Assembly (NCBI RefSeq): GCF_040807025.1
Contig: NC_090942.1
Coordinates: forward strand, 208,404,640-208,468,639
Source: Struthio camelus
Taxonomy: Eukaryota; Chordata; Aves; Struthioniformes; Struthionidae
Direction of reading: 5' to 3'
DNA: 64,000 nucleotides
In this document: one piece after another, positions 26,515 to 38,775 of the stretch
Position numbering within the stretch: position 1 is the stretch's first letter
Layout: each line of letters opens with the position of its first letter
The notes under the pieces: generated by a model
The model's database searches: none
What the model saw: only the letters and a program-made list of their open reading frames with translations
Told to the model about the DNA's origin: nothing
Program-made: the position numbers and the translations under genes

Positions 26515-26816
26515 TTATAACCTCTTCTCCTTGGTGCCCAGTGACGGGACAACAGGCAATGGGCACAAACTGAACCACAGGCAGTTCCATCTGAATATGA
26601 GGAAAAACTTCTTCACTGTGAGGGTGACAGAGCACTGGCACAGGTTTCCCAGAGAGGTAGTGGAGTCTCCTTCGCTGGAGATATTCAAAACCTGTCTGGA
26701 TGCGATCCTGGGAAATATGCTCTAGCTGGCCCCGCTTGAGCAGGGAGGTTGGACTAGATGATCTCCGGAGGTCCCTTCCAACCTCAATCGCTCTGTGATT
26801 CTGTGATTCTGTGATC
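26515..26816 (+). mobile_element. CR1 LINE, short 3' end
   Basis: A heavily 5'-truncated CR1 in + orientation carries the last 70 or so codons of ORF2 ([19 protein letters not shown], terminal AILGNML), the 3'UTR and a three-unit ATTCTGTG tail near 26790-26815. It matches the 22462 copy closely over the shared part. Confidence 0.92.
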
Positions 26817-29129
26817 TGAAATGGATTTTATGCCAGAAAAGGCATGAAAGTTATCAGTTACTTCTTAGATTTTAAGTAAAAAATACAATCCCTTTTGAAA
26901 TTCTTAACGCATATGGAGATGTTTCCTGACAATTTAAACACTTAATACTTTTTCCCAATCTTGATGTGTCACTGATGTGGCCCATCTGTCTTTGTTTTGA
27001 CTAAGCATTATGTAATGGAAAGTATTGTTTAAGTCTCTACGGTGCATCAGCCATATGACAGGCAAATCCAGAAAACTCAGAAGGCTGTGGCCTCTTGGAA
27101 AATGACTTTGAGATTTTGAGAGGAGACCTCTACAGCAAATGCTACAAAACATACACCGTTTAACAATGTGCTCTATTAAATTTCCAGTGCATATTCCTCG
27201 TTACCTTATACGCACATCTGCTTTAAAAAAAGGTGCTTGGTTTTCTATTATCTACTACGTCACAGAGGTTCTGATTCAAAAGTCACAGTGTAAGATCGTG
27301 TGGCCCTAAATAAAATAAGCTGATCACAGCATTCCTTCTGATTTTAGAATACTCTGTATCTATGAATGCAACACTACTGCAGTTTTGACATGCTTGGGTG
27401 CTGTATACTTTTGCTAAGCATTCTTGTGGTAGTTGCCATTTTTTCAAGGGGGGATGATGTCTATGTAAAGTTTGCTGTAAGAAAGAGAGTTGTTTTGAGA
27501 AGGTGCAGTTACACATGTCAAATCACCATCGGTAACAAAGCTGTGATTTGTAACACAGCATTATCCCCTGACAGATTTTAAATAATTTTGTTTGAGCAGT
27601 AGTACCAATGAATGCACTTGCAAATCTAAACAAATATAGAATTATTTTTTATCTATTTGGCAGTTTTTTTTGTTTCAGAGTAAAATGTGGGTGTTTGGTA
27701 TATCTCTCTATGCTTCCAAATTTTAACCTTCCATATTCTGCCCTGACCTATTCTTCCACCTACCAAGTGTCTGTTCTCTCTCCTGTCCAACTTTTGTCTG
27801 CCTTTCCGTCATTTCTTCAAGACTTACTTTGACTACTGCAAATGAGACCCAGGAAAATTCACCTATCAGTGGTGCCCATTTTCTTTGTTTAAACCACATA
27901 TGAAATTCTTCCACTTAACCCAAAAAACTTAAGACTGCTGTAGGAAGCTGGTAAGCTTGTATACCTTTAGAATGTTCTTTAACCACAGGAAGAGCCAAGC
28001 CTTGTCTATGAAGCACTGAAACGATACTGAACTTGATAAATATTAGCTGGCTAAAAAGCATGCATTTCATACTTTTTTCCATGATTTCCATGATTTCTTC
28101 TTTTGTGTATATATCTTTCTTCCTTGAGTGAGTCAAATACATTCAAAGGATAGGAGCAACCACAATTACTACGTAGTTTTATTCTTCGGATAACACTAGC
28201 AATAGAACTTACCTAGTGATTCTTGATATTCTCTGATCTAGTACTATTTGAGAGCAGTATCTTGTGTTAAATACATTTCTGATATGGGAATGGTGCTGAA
28301 CTGCTGTAAATATTTTCAATAAATACAGTTTTGAAAACACTTTTTCCGATGTAACACAATAACATTGTAATTACTGTGGAAAAGTCATGTCCCGTGAAAG
28401 AAAATAAACAGCCCCATTCCTCCCCAAACTTATGCATACCAGTATATCAGGAGTCCAGACATGACAAACTGTTAACTTGAATTATTGATATTGACAGATA
28501 TTGAAAACCTGTTTCAGATATGGCAGACCACTACCACTAGGGGTCTCCTTGACTTCAGAGTTAGAATTCAACACACCAGAGCAACTCAAATTTAACTACC
28601 GCATAATTAAGGAAAACTCTGTACTCTCTCAGTGCCAGCAGATGATGCCAGTGACTGCAAGTAACCTTCTTTGCAAGTCATTATTTTTCCCCCTTGTAAT
28701 TTTAATCTAAGTAGAAAATAGGCATAGCAAGGCTAGGCGTAGCAAGACCTAAAAGCCTACTTCCGTCTACATTTATTGGAATATTTATTTCAGCAAAAGG
28801 CCAAAACAAACAAAAATAACCCATTGAATAATATATTATGTGTAAGATAAACATTTCTCCAACTCTTGCTCAATCAAATTGCTTGATCAAGTCTCATTTT
28901 CAAATGTGATCTAGACATTTATCTTCGGATTCACAACCTTATGAAAGCATTTGATTCCCATCAGCCTCAGTAACAAAGTATGCTAGCTTCATGGCTTCTT
29001 TAGGCTATCAGAGGCTATGGGTAAGGTGGATCTCTGTATCATTTTTGTAGTTTCAAGTGCATAGCGTCAATTGAAAGCCAGTAGTCTCCTATGATCCAAA
29101 GTTTTTAGAGCTAAACTACACAGAAATGG

Positions 29130-29192
29130 ATGTTTCCCAAAGCATCTTGGCACCTAACTCCCTAAAACATCTACAAATCTGGCCCTAACACA
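29130..29192 (+). repeat. Possible ancient interspersed repeat fragment
   Basis: The sequence around CTTGGCACCTAACTCCC and AAATCTGGCCCT resembles a motif that recurs in turtle, crocodile and bird genomes. The name is not known to me and the match is from memory only. Confidence 0.3.
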
Positions 29193-30121
29193 GAAAACAA
29201 AAGTAGAAGATAAGATGTAGGATGAAAATCAATATCAATGTTTACCTCTAACTGAATGATGACCATGTAAGAAGGAATAAAATTGATATTCTCTTTTGTG
29301 GAGACAAACTGTAGGATCTTGACACATTGAACTGGGGTTTTCTTCATACCAGTACTGGAAATGCTGAGAATACCAAAGTAACAGCTTTTATTACCATTCA
29401 TCATTTTTTTCTTATGGAATATCAATGTGCACTAGACATTTAAAAGAAATCAAAGTTCATGAGCTCAAAGATCTTAAATGTTCCTGTGTTTCTTGTGGAA
29501 CTCTACCACAGCTGCTAAAATAAAATTATAATGTTATGAATGCTTGTTGAAAAAATATAGCTGAAATATAGTTAACAGTCACCTGGATACTTAAAAATTC
29601 TCGTACTTCTGCAAACTTCCTAGCAGACTACGAGTGACACTTCAAAGACTTTATTGTTTTAGAAAACATTCTGTAACACACTGACTCGCAAACTGATGGA
29701 AGTGGTCAAACCGAGCTATAGTAGACAGAATTTCAAAGGAAATGGAACTCTATTCTTTTCATTGCTGTTGATGCTGCTGCTGAGCCATGCAGCTTGTGAT
29801 GAAAATACAACTGATTCCTGATGAAACTGTGAAACAGATAGGAAAGTTTTGTACTTTACTGTCGTTTCCTGGACAATAATCAAACTTACCAAATTACACC
29901 TAATGGGAGTAATTTGGCTAGAAATAATGATATTTGTATGATAACTCACATGTAGATAATAACAATCAGCTTATTTAATTCCCTCCTCCCTTTCCCTAGA
30001 TATAGTATATAAACACTTTATATGTATGTATTTGTATGTATTTGTAAATGTATGTGTATTTATAGACTGTTTACATATTATGGATATAATAAAGCAAATA
30101 TAATAATATTTTTTCCTAATG

Positions 30122-30222
30122 ATTTTAGACTTGATCCAGGAAGCAGTTTAGCATGTGCATGACTTTATATATGTATAGTCTCACTGGAATCAAGTTTTTG
30201 CAGACTCAAGGCCTAAGAAAAG
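30122..30222 (+). repeat. Possible ancient amniote repeat fragment
   Basis: The stretch GACTTGATCCAGGAAGCA, then AGCATGTGCATGACTTTA, then AGTCTCACTGGAATCAAG resembles a conserved amniote element of the form 'tgatcc tgcaa.. cacttaagcatgtgcttaa ctttaagcatgtgagtagtcc cattgacttcaa'. It is diverged and has no coding potential. Recognition is from pattern memory. Confidence 0.4.
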
Positions 30223-33200
30223 ATGGAATACTGATTTAGAAGTGGTTAGAAGGCTTAAATCCTTAATATAGAGAATAAATATTTCATTAATAAGATTGAA
30301 GTGCTATATAGCTGTGATAAAACTGAAATAATTCCCGGAAACACATTAATAATATTTATTTTTTGTCAGATGTTGACATTGTGTCCTGCACTACCAGTCT
30401 GACCCAAAATAAGGTAACTCTGGGAACAGCCGAGACCAGAATTATGTTCTTTGTTTCCATTTAGAAATATTACAGACAAAGAGGTGGATCCTGCAAATAG
30501 AACAACACACTAGATCCTTCTGGACTCCCATCAATAGTTTCCCAAGGCAGAGTAGAGTTATTTAATAGCAGCACCACTAGGCAGCTCTAAGCATACCCGT
30601 AAACACACATTTTAAGATTTTAAACTGTTAGTCTTAGATCAGAATTGAGTGAACGTTTATTTTTTAATGCAACCTCTGAATTCACTTCAAAAGTAAATCT
30701 TGGGATATGTGATGGGAGCAGATTCCAGACAAGGAGCAAACAATGGAAGCTTTCAGCTTAAATGGGCTGGAACTAGGGTAAAATCTGTTTGAATACTCAC
30801 TGCTAAAAAATGGAGTTCTCATTATGACTCTCACTTATTGAACAATGCTATAGGTTGATATTTGGGAGAAATGTCCCTATTGTACATCTGCCTTTTGTAT
30901 TAATTACTTTGAATGACAAATGCATTTGAGAAGATGAATTAAGGACTGATCGTTGAATGCACATTACGAACTGCATGCAGTAGTCATCATAAAATATACC
31001 ATAAGGATGATAGGCAAAGCTATTGCATGAAGCTGTATGCCTTGTCAATCCTTCCTACAAGTAGTTTTGAATCGATGTCTATGAATTTTAAGAGGTGAAT
31101 GATGAGAAATCCTAGGAAAATTAAAAAGTCAGTATTTTTGTTACTGATATATTACTAACCCAAAACCATTGATTAGCTCACAGATCGCAGATTAGTTTGA
31201 TTCATATAAATAGTTAGACCTTTGTGCAATCCGGGCAAAGAAATTTATCCTAAAATGAAATGCCTTGCTATTTCCTGCTTGAATGATGTTAGCAACAATG
31301 TGGAATCTGTGTAACTAAAAATGAAAATCAAGCACCAGTGACTTCCACAGCACAATGAGAGAATGCTGGGATCATCATTTCATAGAGCTGGCTTGCAAGT
31401 GCAGCTCAGCACACTAGAGAATAGAAGCCAAAGGCTGTTTTTGCAGACACTACAGTCCTGGACAGAAAATGTCTTCATTTCACTATAAGTGGGAGTTTCT
31501 GAGAGGAATCATTCCATGTAGTCATTAGTTTATTCTGGCACAATAGATAACCGCATATTCCTGAGTGAATTGAGTGATGATGATTTTAGAGGTGTATAGC
31601 AGCCTGGCCTGGTAAAAACTTAAGAAATCCAATAAACCAAAGTCCATCTGCACATTATTTCATAAGACCCCCCCTCAAAATGCCTTTGGGAAGATTCACA
31701 AATTGCAAAATAAGGGAATTTTCATCATCTTTTATATACTGAAGAAGAGAGAGTAGCAGCTCATCATTAGTTAAAAAATCCTCCTGGCAAGAAGCCGCAC
31801 AGCAGATCTGTCCTTTGCCTGTGACTCCAACTTTGTCTTCAGATCTGAGATAGGAGCAGTGACCAGAGCACACACTTCTGCCCATGGCCACCATTCCAGT
31901 ATTCCAGTATTGTCCCTAACTTGAGTGACCTAATACAGACATGCTTTCAGTTCAACAGCTCTAGCCTATGTAACTAGCTCATTCTGTCTCATCCGAATGT
32001 ACATATTTTATGAGCCTAACTGGGAGTAACTAGTATCTGAAGCACACGTTTACTGGTAAAATAAAACGTTGTTTGGTGATGGATTTTATCACTAGGTACG
32101 TGATGACATTTATTGCCCAGAGGTCATACAGTGCCTTACTTATCTTTACACTCATATTAATTACAATTGTATCAGATATGTTTTAGGTTTTAACTAAGAA
32201 CAGCAAAACAGCACTTTCCAGTAGTAGATGCAACAACATTGATGTTGTACCCTACTAATCTTTTATTGGTTATTATTTGCTACCAAAAATAGAAGCTTAG
32301 ACACAAATGTGCTCATCAGGCTGCCAAATCCTGCAGCACTTAAGGTGTTTCTGTACATTGGCTTTTGCACACTTAAAAGCAAAGAAGCACATCTGAAAAA
32401 ACAATCAACAAAACAGAAGATGGTGAAGTTCCTTGACTCAAAATCTGGAGCATAAGGCATCCAGGACACACATGAGCATGTGTAGTTACATATTCTGTAG
32501 CGCTCCCCATTCCTCCATCCAGCTTTTGATGAAAATATAGAATAAAACCATATCCAGGCTACCATTTGAAATTCATAGTTTTACCTGATGATGCTTATAC
32601 ATTGATGTCCTTCTCTCACCCTGGCTCCTCACCTGTTCATCTGTTCCTTTGTCTTTCTTTAACTTCTAATTTAACTATATTATCTACACTTGTTGCTTTA
32701 CGTGTCCTTCAAAAATTAAAACTGATTTCATGTCTTAACCTTTGTCATTTTGTGCTGGCATGCTACTGCTATTATTTTATATTCTTCCTTAATAGCGTTT
32801 CCACTTTTTATTCAATTCCTTCTTATTTTCAGGTATCTTGAAGTATAATGGTATCTTCTCCTTTTTTGACCTTTCTCTTGCTTCAAAAATTGCCTTTACA
32901 CAGCTTATGCAATTTATTGCTTCTCTTAGAGGTTGCTCTCTCCTACAATTTTTAGTCCTAGATTATTTTCTCAAAAGACTGCACCTACCACTACTTTCCT
33001 GAAAGCAATTATTCTTATTCTAATTGCACTCATCCTTTCTTTCTTTCCAAAAGCAAACTTGTTATTTACACAGAAAAGAGAACAGAAAGCTGTGTCAAAC
33101 AAAACAGAGTAGCTACAGTTGCTAGGTAATGACCTAGATGGGTAATAGTAGCTATGAGTAATTTTCTAGCTGTCTTTTAATTGGAAGCTTTTATTTCAAC

Positions 33201-33866
33201 ATCATTTTCAGTTACACATATGTGGATTAAACAATATATTATCACTAAATTATCTTAACAGTAATAATTGTGATGTTTTATTTTTATTTCCAAAGGATGT
33301 CGAAAACCTTTAAAGCTATGCAGAAGAACATTGTAAAATTTAGAAAGGATAAAACCATTAGAGCTCTATGAAATTGATACAGCTGAGATGCAGATAAATA
33401 TTTATTCACATAAATCTGTAAGAAAAGAAACAGTGATGCTCTATCTTGTTTGTAAAACAATTGACGAATTATATTAAATAATTGAATTACTTCTATAGAG
33501 TGCTAGTGCTTCTACAGAATGCTAAATAGCAGATTAAAAGTATTAAAGGGATGGAGTCTATACACAAAGAACTTCTTGGAACACAGCAATCAGATAAAGT
33601 ATATGAGCAATATACTCTGCATTATAAGGAAGGAAGGAAATATTTTGAGCAAGAATACCAAAAGTCACTCATGGTCTTCCGAAGGCTGTAACAGAATTTT
33701 TAAGGATCAGAGGAAATTTCAGTTCTCAAGATCTTAACTACAAGAAAAACAAAAGAAGAAAATTGCCTGGAGTGCAACTTGTATGTCTTGGAAGGCTGAA
33801 CAGCTAAAATGTGCTTTGCTGATTTCAGGATATAGTTGTACTGGATCCTCCAGGTTTGACTCGAAG

Positions 33867-36800
33867 TCACAGAATCACAGAATCACAGAATCACAGAATC
33901 ACAGAATGGCCAAGGTTGGAAGGGACCTCTGGAGATCATCTAGTCCAACCTCCCTGCTCAAGCAGGGTCCTCTAGAGCATATTGCCCAGGATCACACCCA
34001 GACGGGTTTTGAATGTCTCCAGCGAAGGAGACTCCACTACCTCTCTGGGCAACCTGTGCCAGTGCTCTGTCACCCTCACAGGAAAGACGTTTTTTCTCAG
34101 GTTTAGGTGGAACTGCCTGTGGTTCAGTTTGTGCCCATTGCCTCTTGTCCCGTCACTGGGCACCACAGAGAAGAGGCTGGCCTCATCCTCTTGACACCCT
34201 CCTTTCAGGTATTTGTAGACATTGATCAGATCGCCTCTCAGTCTTCTTTTCTCCAGGCTAAACAGGCCCAGCTCTCTCAGCCTTTCCTCATAGGAGAGAT
34301 GCTCCAGTCCCCTAATCATCTTGGTAGCCTTCCACTGGACTCTCTCCAGGAGCGTCATGTCTCTCTTGTACTGGGGAGGCCTCCCTAGGGCTGAGGAGAG
34401 AGGCAGGACCCCCTCCCTCCACCTGCTGGCAACACTCTGCCTAATGCAAAACAGGAGACCATTGGCCTTCTTGGCCACAAGGGCACACTGCTGCCTCATG
34501 CTTAACTCGTTGTCCACCAGCACTCCCAGGTCTGTCTCTGCAGAGCTGCTTCCCAGCAGGTCAGCCCCCAGCCTGTACTGCTGCATGGAGTTATTCCTGC
34601 CCAGGTGCAGGACCCTGCACTTGCCTTTGTTGAACTTCAGGAGGTTCCTCTCCACCCAACTCTCCAGCCTGTCCAGGTCTTTCTAAACGACGGCACAGCC
34701 TTCCGGTGTGTCAGCCACTCCCCCCAGTTCAGTAGCATCAGCAAGCTTGCTGAGAGTGCACTCTGTGCCTTCCTCCAGGTCATCGATGAATATGTTGAAC
34801 AAGACTGGACCCAGGACTGACCCCTGGGGGACACTGCTAGCTACAGACCTCCAACTAGACTGCGCCACTGACCACAACCCTCTGAGCTCGGCCATCCAGC
34901 CAGTTCTCAAGCCACCTCACTGTCCACTCATCTAACCCACACTTCCTGAGTTTACCTATGAGGATGTGATGGGAGACAGTGTCAAAAGCCTTGCTGAAGT
35001 CCAGGGAGACAACATCCACTGCTCTCCCCTCATCTCCCCAGCCAGTCATTCCATCAGAGAAAGCTATAACATTGGTCAAACATGATTTCCCCTCGGTGAA
35101 TCCATGCTGACGATCCACTCCTGATCACCTTCTTGTCCTCCACATGCTTAGTGAAGACCTCCAGGAGGAGCTGCTCCATCACCTTTCCAGGGATGGAGGT
35201 GAGGCTGGCAGGCCTGTAGTTTCCTGGCTCCTCCTTCCTGCCCTTTTGGAAGTCTGGGGTGACATTGGCTTTCTTCCAGTCCTCAGGCACCTCTCCTGAT
35301 CTCCAGGACTTTTCCAAGATGATGGAGAGTGGCCTAGCAATAACATCCGCCAGCTCCCTCAGTGCTCGTGGGTGCATCCCATCGGGGCCCATGGACTTGT
35401 GGGTGTCAAGTTTGGACAAATGATCTCTAACCCGATCCTCCTCGACCAAGGGAAAGTTTTCCAGACTTTCTCCCAGATCTGCAGGGTCTGGGATTCTTGA
35501 GGGCTGGCCTTAGCAGTGAAGACTGAAGCAAAGGCGGTATTCAGTAACTCCACTTTGTCTGTATCCTTCGTCACCAGGGCACCCTCCCCATTCAGCAACG
35601 GGCCCACGTTTTCCCTAGTCTTCCTTTTGCTGTTGATGTATTTGAAGAAGCCCTTCTTGTTGTCTTTGACATCCCTTGCCAGATTTAATTCCAAATGGGC
35701 CTTAGTCTTCCTTGTCGCATCCCTGCACACTCTGACAACGTCCCTGTATTCCTCCCAAGTGGCCTGTCCCCTTTTCCACGCTCTATATACTTCCTTCTTC
35801 TGTTGGAGTTTTGTCAGGAGTTCCTTGCTCATCCATGCAGGTCTCCTGCCCGCTTTACTCAACTTCTTACTCAGAGGGAGGCACCGATCTTGAGCCTGGA
35901 AGAAGTGATGCTTGAATATCAACCAGCTCTCCTGGACCCCTCTTCCTTCTAGGGCCCTGTCCCTTGAGATTCCCCTAAGTAGGTCCCTGAAGAGGCCAAA
36001 GTCAGCTCTCCTGAAGTCCAGGGTTGCAATCCTACTCATTGCCCTGCTCCCTCCTCATAGGATCCTGAACTCCACCATCTCATGGTCCCTGCAGCCAAGG
36101 CTGCCCCCAGCCTTCACATCTCCAACCAGACCTTCTTTGTTTGTTAGTACAAGGTCTAGCAGCACACCTCTCCTCGTTGGCTTCTCAATGCTCTGCAGGT
36201 ACCTCTTTGACTGTTTGTGCCTAGCTGTGCTGTCTTCCCAGCAGATTATCAGGGAGGTTGAAGTCCCCCATGAGACCCAGGGCCTGTGACTGTGAGGCTA
36301 CTTCCAGCTGTCTGCAGAAGGCCTCATCGACGGCTTCCTCCTGGTCAGGTGGCCTGTAGTAAACCCCCACAGCTGTGTCACCCGTGTTAGCCTGCCCTTT
36401 AATCCTTATCCATAGGCTCTCCACTTGCTCTTCACCCACCCCGAGGCAGAGCTCCATACGTTCCAGTTGCTCCCTCACATAAAGAGCAACTCCACCACCT
36501 CACCTTTCTGACCTGTCTTTCCTAAAAAGCACATAGCCATCCATGACAGCATCCCAGTCATGTGAGCTATCGCACCATGTCTCTGTAACTGATCATGGTC
36601 CTGCGACTGCACACAGATCTCTAACTCTTCCTGCTTATTCCCCATACTGCATGTGTTGGTGTACAGGGATTTCAGAGTGGCAAGTCTCCAGCATGGTCAG
36701 ATGGTTATTCCACACACAGGGCTCAGTTCTGCACAATGGTGAACCCTGTGGATCCCCCTGCTAGTGTATGCAGGAGGTCCATTAGCACCCTGCAAGCTCT
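33867..36800 (-). mobile_element. Long CR1 LINE with most of ORF2 (endonuclease and reverse transcriptase), disrupted
   Basis: This is a minus-strand CR1 of about 2.9 kb; its 3' tail is five CACAGAAT-type units at 33867-33906. Going 5' to 3' on the minus strand it encodes the endonuclease (NKQEELEICVQSQDHD near 36.63 kb, MDGYVLFRKDRSER, VGVYYRPPDQEEAVDEAF, MGDFNLPDN), a linker (ARDVKDNKKGFFKYINSKRK) and the reverse transcriptase (NYRPASLTSIPGKVMEQ; motif A LDFSKAFDTVSH; motif [14 protein letters not shown]). The motif C that should read FADDT reads LADAT, so a catalytic Asp is lost. There are frameshifts near 34.88, 35.11, 35.45 and 36.2 kb and an in-frame TAG at about 34683. About 10 residues of the HLEYCVQFWA segment are deleted. 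ORF1 and the 5'UTR are absent. The 5' boundary is uncertain by about 50 bp. Confidence 0.95.
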
Positions 36801-38375
36801 CCTGCTCAGCACCATGGCAGGATTGTACGCACAAAGATGTATTTGTAAAATCTACTCTCTCCCTAGCAGTATTGTGTATCTTAAATCAGACAGAAAATAA
36901 CATAGATCTGAAGTAATGTTTAGAAACGTGCTGATTCCTCCTACTTTTTAATGTTTTGGGTGCTGGTGTGCTTTCCAGTTTCCCATAAGGTCAGTTTCTT
37001 TGTTATTGGTTAGGATTATCCAATGTAGCTACTGACTTGTTCTGCTATTGATCCTCACTCTGATGTCCAGACTGGGCAAAGTTTGCTTCTGAGGGTTTAT
37101 TTTTCAGTAAAACCTTAGTGTATAACAACACAAGAAGACCAAAAAATGCTGTGTTCTGTGGCACTCTGCAGTCCTTACCGGCAGCAGCAAAACCACTGCT
37201 AGTGTCATGTTCCTTGTGGTGGACTCTTCCCACGCTAGCTCAGATGGCCTGTCACCTCCTCACTAAGGTAACCCTAGCTTATTTTCTTCTTCACCCTGAC
37301 AAGAAAGAGACTTTCTGTCTGTCCCATCTGAATTTGTGATGCAAACAACAATTTCTGTGGTTATTGTTCTTGGCAAAAACGATGTTTCTAGGAACAATTG
37401 CCTCGAACAGGAAAGAACCGTAAGAGCCAGTTAGAAGTCTGTTTTATGGCACCCATGTTGTATTGATTTGAAACCAATAAGGATATACTATCACTTAAAA
37501 AAATCTACAGTTCTTAAGAATGAGAATATGCTTTACAGGGCCTAATGTCTTTGCTCCATCTCCCTCTTCGCTAGCTCAGTATATTTTATTACATTGTGTG
37601 CTCAAAAATGCAAACAACATACTCCATGTAGCTGATTATACTTCATTTCAAGATTTAGCTATAACTAGTTCAATGATTCTATTACTAACACTACAACAAT
37701 TAGCAACCATTACAGAAATCTATGTTTGCTGATTTTCCTCTAAGACAACAATCTAATAAAGAAGGAGGTAAGTTCCCCTCCTGCTCCGCGTGCTTAGCTC
37801 ACGCTTGGGAACACCCTGCTCAGCAGTGGCGATGGAGATGCCAGTTTGGACATGTGGGTTTGTGGCCCGCCCTGGCACTGACCTGAATGTTTTTCTCTCT
37901 CTTTTGCAGGCTGTCCAGGAAAAGGGCTGTCTCTGGCTCCCCTGGGTACAAGGAGAAAAACACGTTTCATAAAGAAACCCTGCTGGATGCTGCTGCAGAG
38001 AGCTGGGTAATTTATGAGGGCGTTTACTCTCTGGTGAAAAGTTCTGCTGAGAGAAATGTGTGGCTATATATACATCAAAGTGTATTCGAGTGACTGATGT
38101 TTGCATCTAGGAGAGGAATGTATTCCTCTCCCCACTAATTCTGAGAAAACCAACTTTTCTGCTTACATTATGTTAGAGCTGGAGATCCAGTGGCTAGTGC
38201 TGAACGGGGGCTGGGGAGGGGAGCCACCACAGACTGGCCCTCAGGCTGGTTAGTAACAGAGAGGGAAAGAAAGGAGAAATCAGGATAAAAGCACTAAGAA
38301 ATGCGTCTAGAGCTCAGGTAGAGAGGTGCATTTTTGTGCTGTAGTGTGCTGTGAAAAGTAGGTCACCGACTTCCA
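36801..38375. other. Intergenic, with one candidate exon
   Basis: No known gene is recognised. A strong splice-acceptor-like sequence ends at 37909 and opens a frame to 38093 (listed separately). Confidence 0.5.
37910..38093 (+). CDS. Candidate exon of unknown gene
   Basis: A textbook acceptor (TTTTTCTCTCTCTTTTGCAG ending at 37909) leads into a frame open for 60 codons to TGA at 38091-38093. It includes SRKRAVSGSPGYKEKNTFHK and LLDAAAESWVIYEGVYSLVK. A possible donor (CTGG/GTAATT) lies near 38008. No domain is recognised. It could be a terminal exon of an unannotated transcript or a chance match in GC-richer sequence. Confidence 0.2.
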
Positions 38376-38500
38376 CACGGCGATGTCAGGAAGCAGCACA
38401 AATAGCTGTGGTTTGGCTCGGGCCGCGCAGCAGCCCGGCGGCGCACCCCAGACGGCCGGCAGCGCCTTCGGGAAGCTTCTGCCAGCCCCGGCCGGCCCTG
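38376..38500. promoter_or_regulatory. Short CpG-rich block (possible island)
   Basis: A stretch of about 120 bases is far more GC- and CpG-rich than its surroundings (GGGCCGCGCAGCAGCCCGGC and following). It ends in a donor-like CTGAG/GTGAGG near 38502. It may be an orphan CpG island or simply the edge of the adjacent minisatellite. Confidence 0.35.
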
Positions 38501-38775
38501 AGGTGAGGCCTGAGCTGCCCGGGCCTTCCCCACTGAGGGGCACGAGCTGCCCTGGCCTCCCCTTGTGAGGGGAGCCCGAGCGGCCCTCATCTCCCTTCAC
38601 CAGGGGAGCCTCAGCTGCCCTGGTCTCTCCTTGCCTGGGGGCCCGAGCTGCCCTGGCCTCCCCTTGTGGGGGGAGCCCGAGCCGCCCTCATCTCCCTTCA
38701 CCAGGGGAGCCTCAGCTGCCCTAGTCTCTCCTTGCCGGGGGGCACGAGCTGCCCTGGCCTCCCCTTGGGAGAAAG
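38500..38775. repeat. GC-rich minisatellite, about 34-bp monomers
   Basis: Imperfect monomers of about 33-35 bp, each with the core GAGCTGCCCTGGCCTCCCCTT or a variant, are repeated about eight times. Three monomers form a 101-bp higher unit: 38575-38675 is followed by a near copy starting at 38676. The array keeps frames open on both strands, producing repetitive Gly/Pro/Ala-rich ORFs that are unlikely to be real proteins. Confidence 0.88.

Larger units (their letters stand above)
26817..33866. other. Intergenic, mostly unassigned
   Basis: This 7-kb AT-rich stretch has no recognised exon. It includes TA/TG-rich sequence near 30000-30065 and two probable ancient repeat fragments (29130-29192 and 30122-30222). 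The other open frames are short and without family signature. Confidence 0.55.

Noticed and set aside
33982-36289. Several + strand open frames of 70-125 codons within the long CR1 copy
   Set aside because: They are antisense shadows of the CR1 ORF2 reverse transcriptase and endonuclease on the minus strand.
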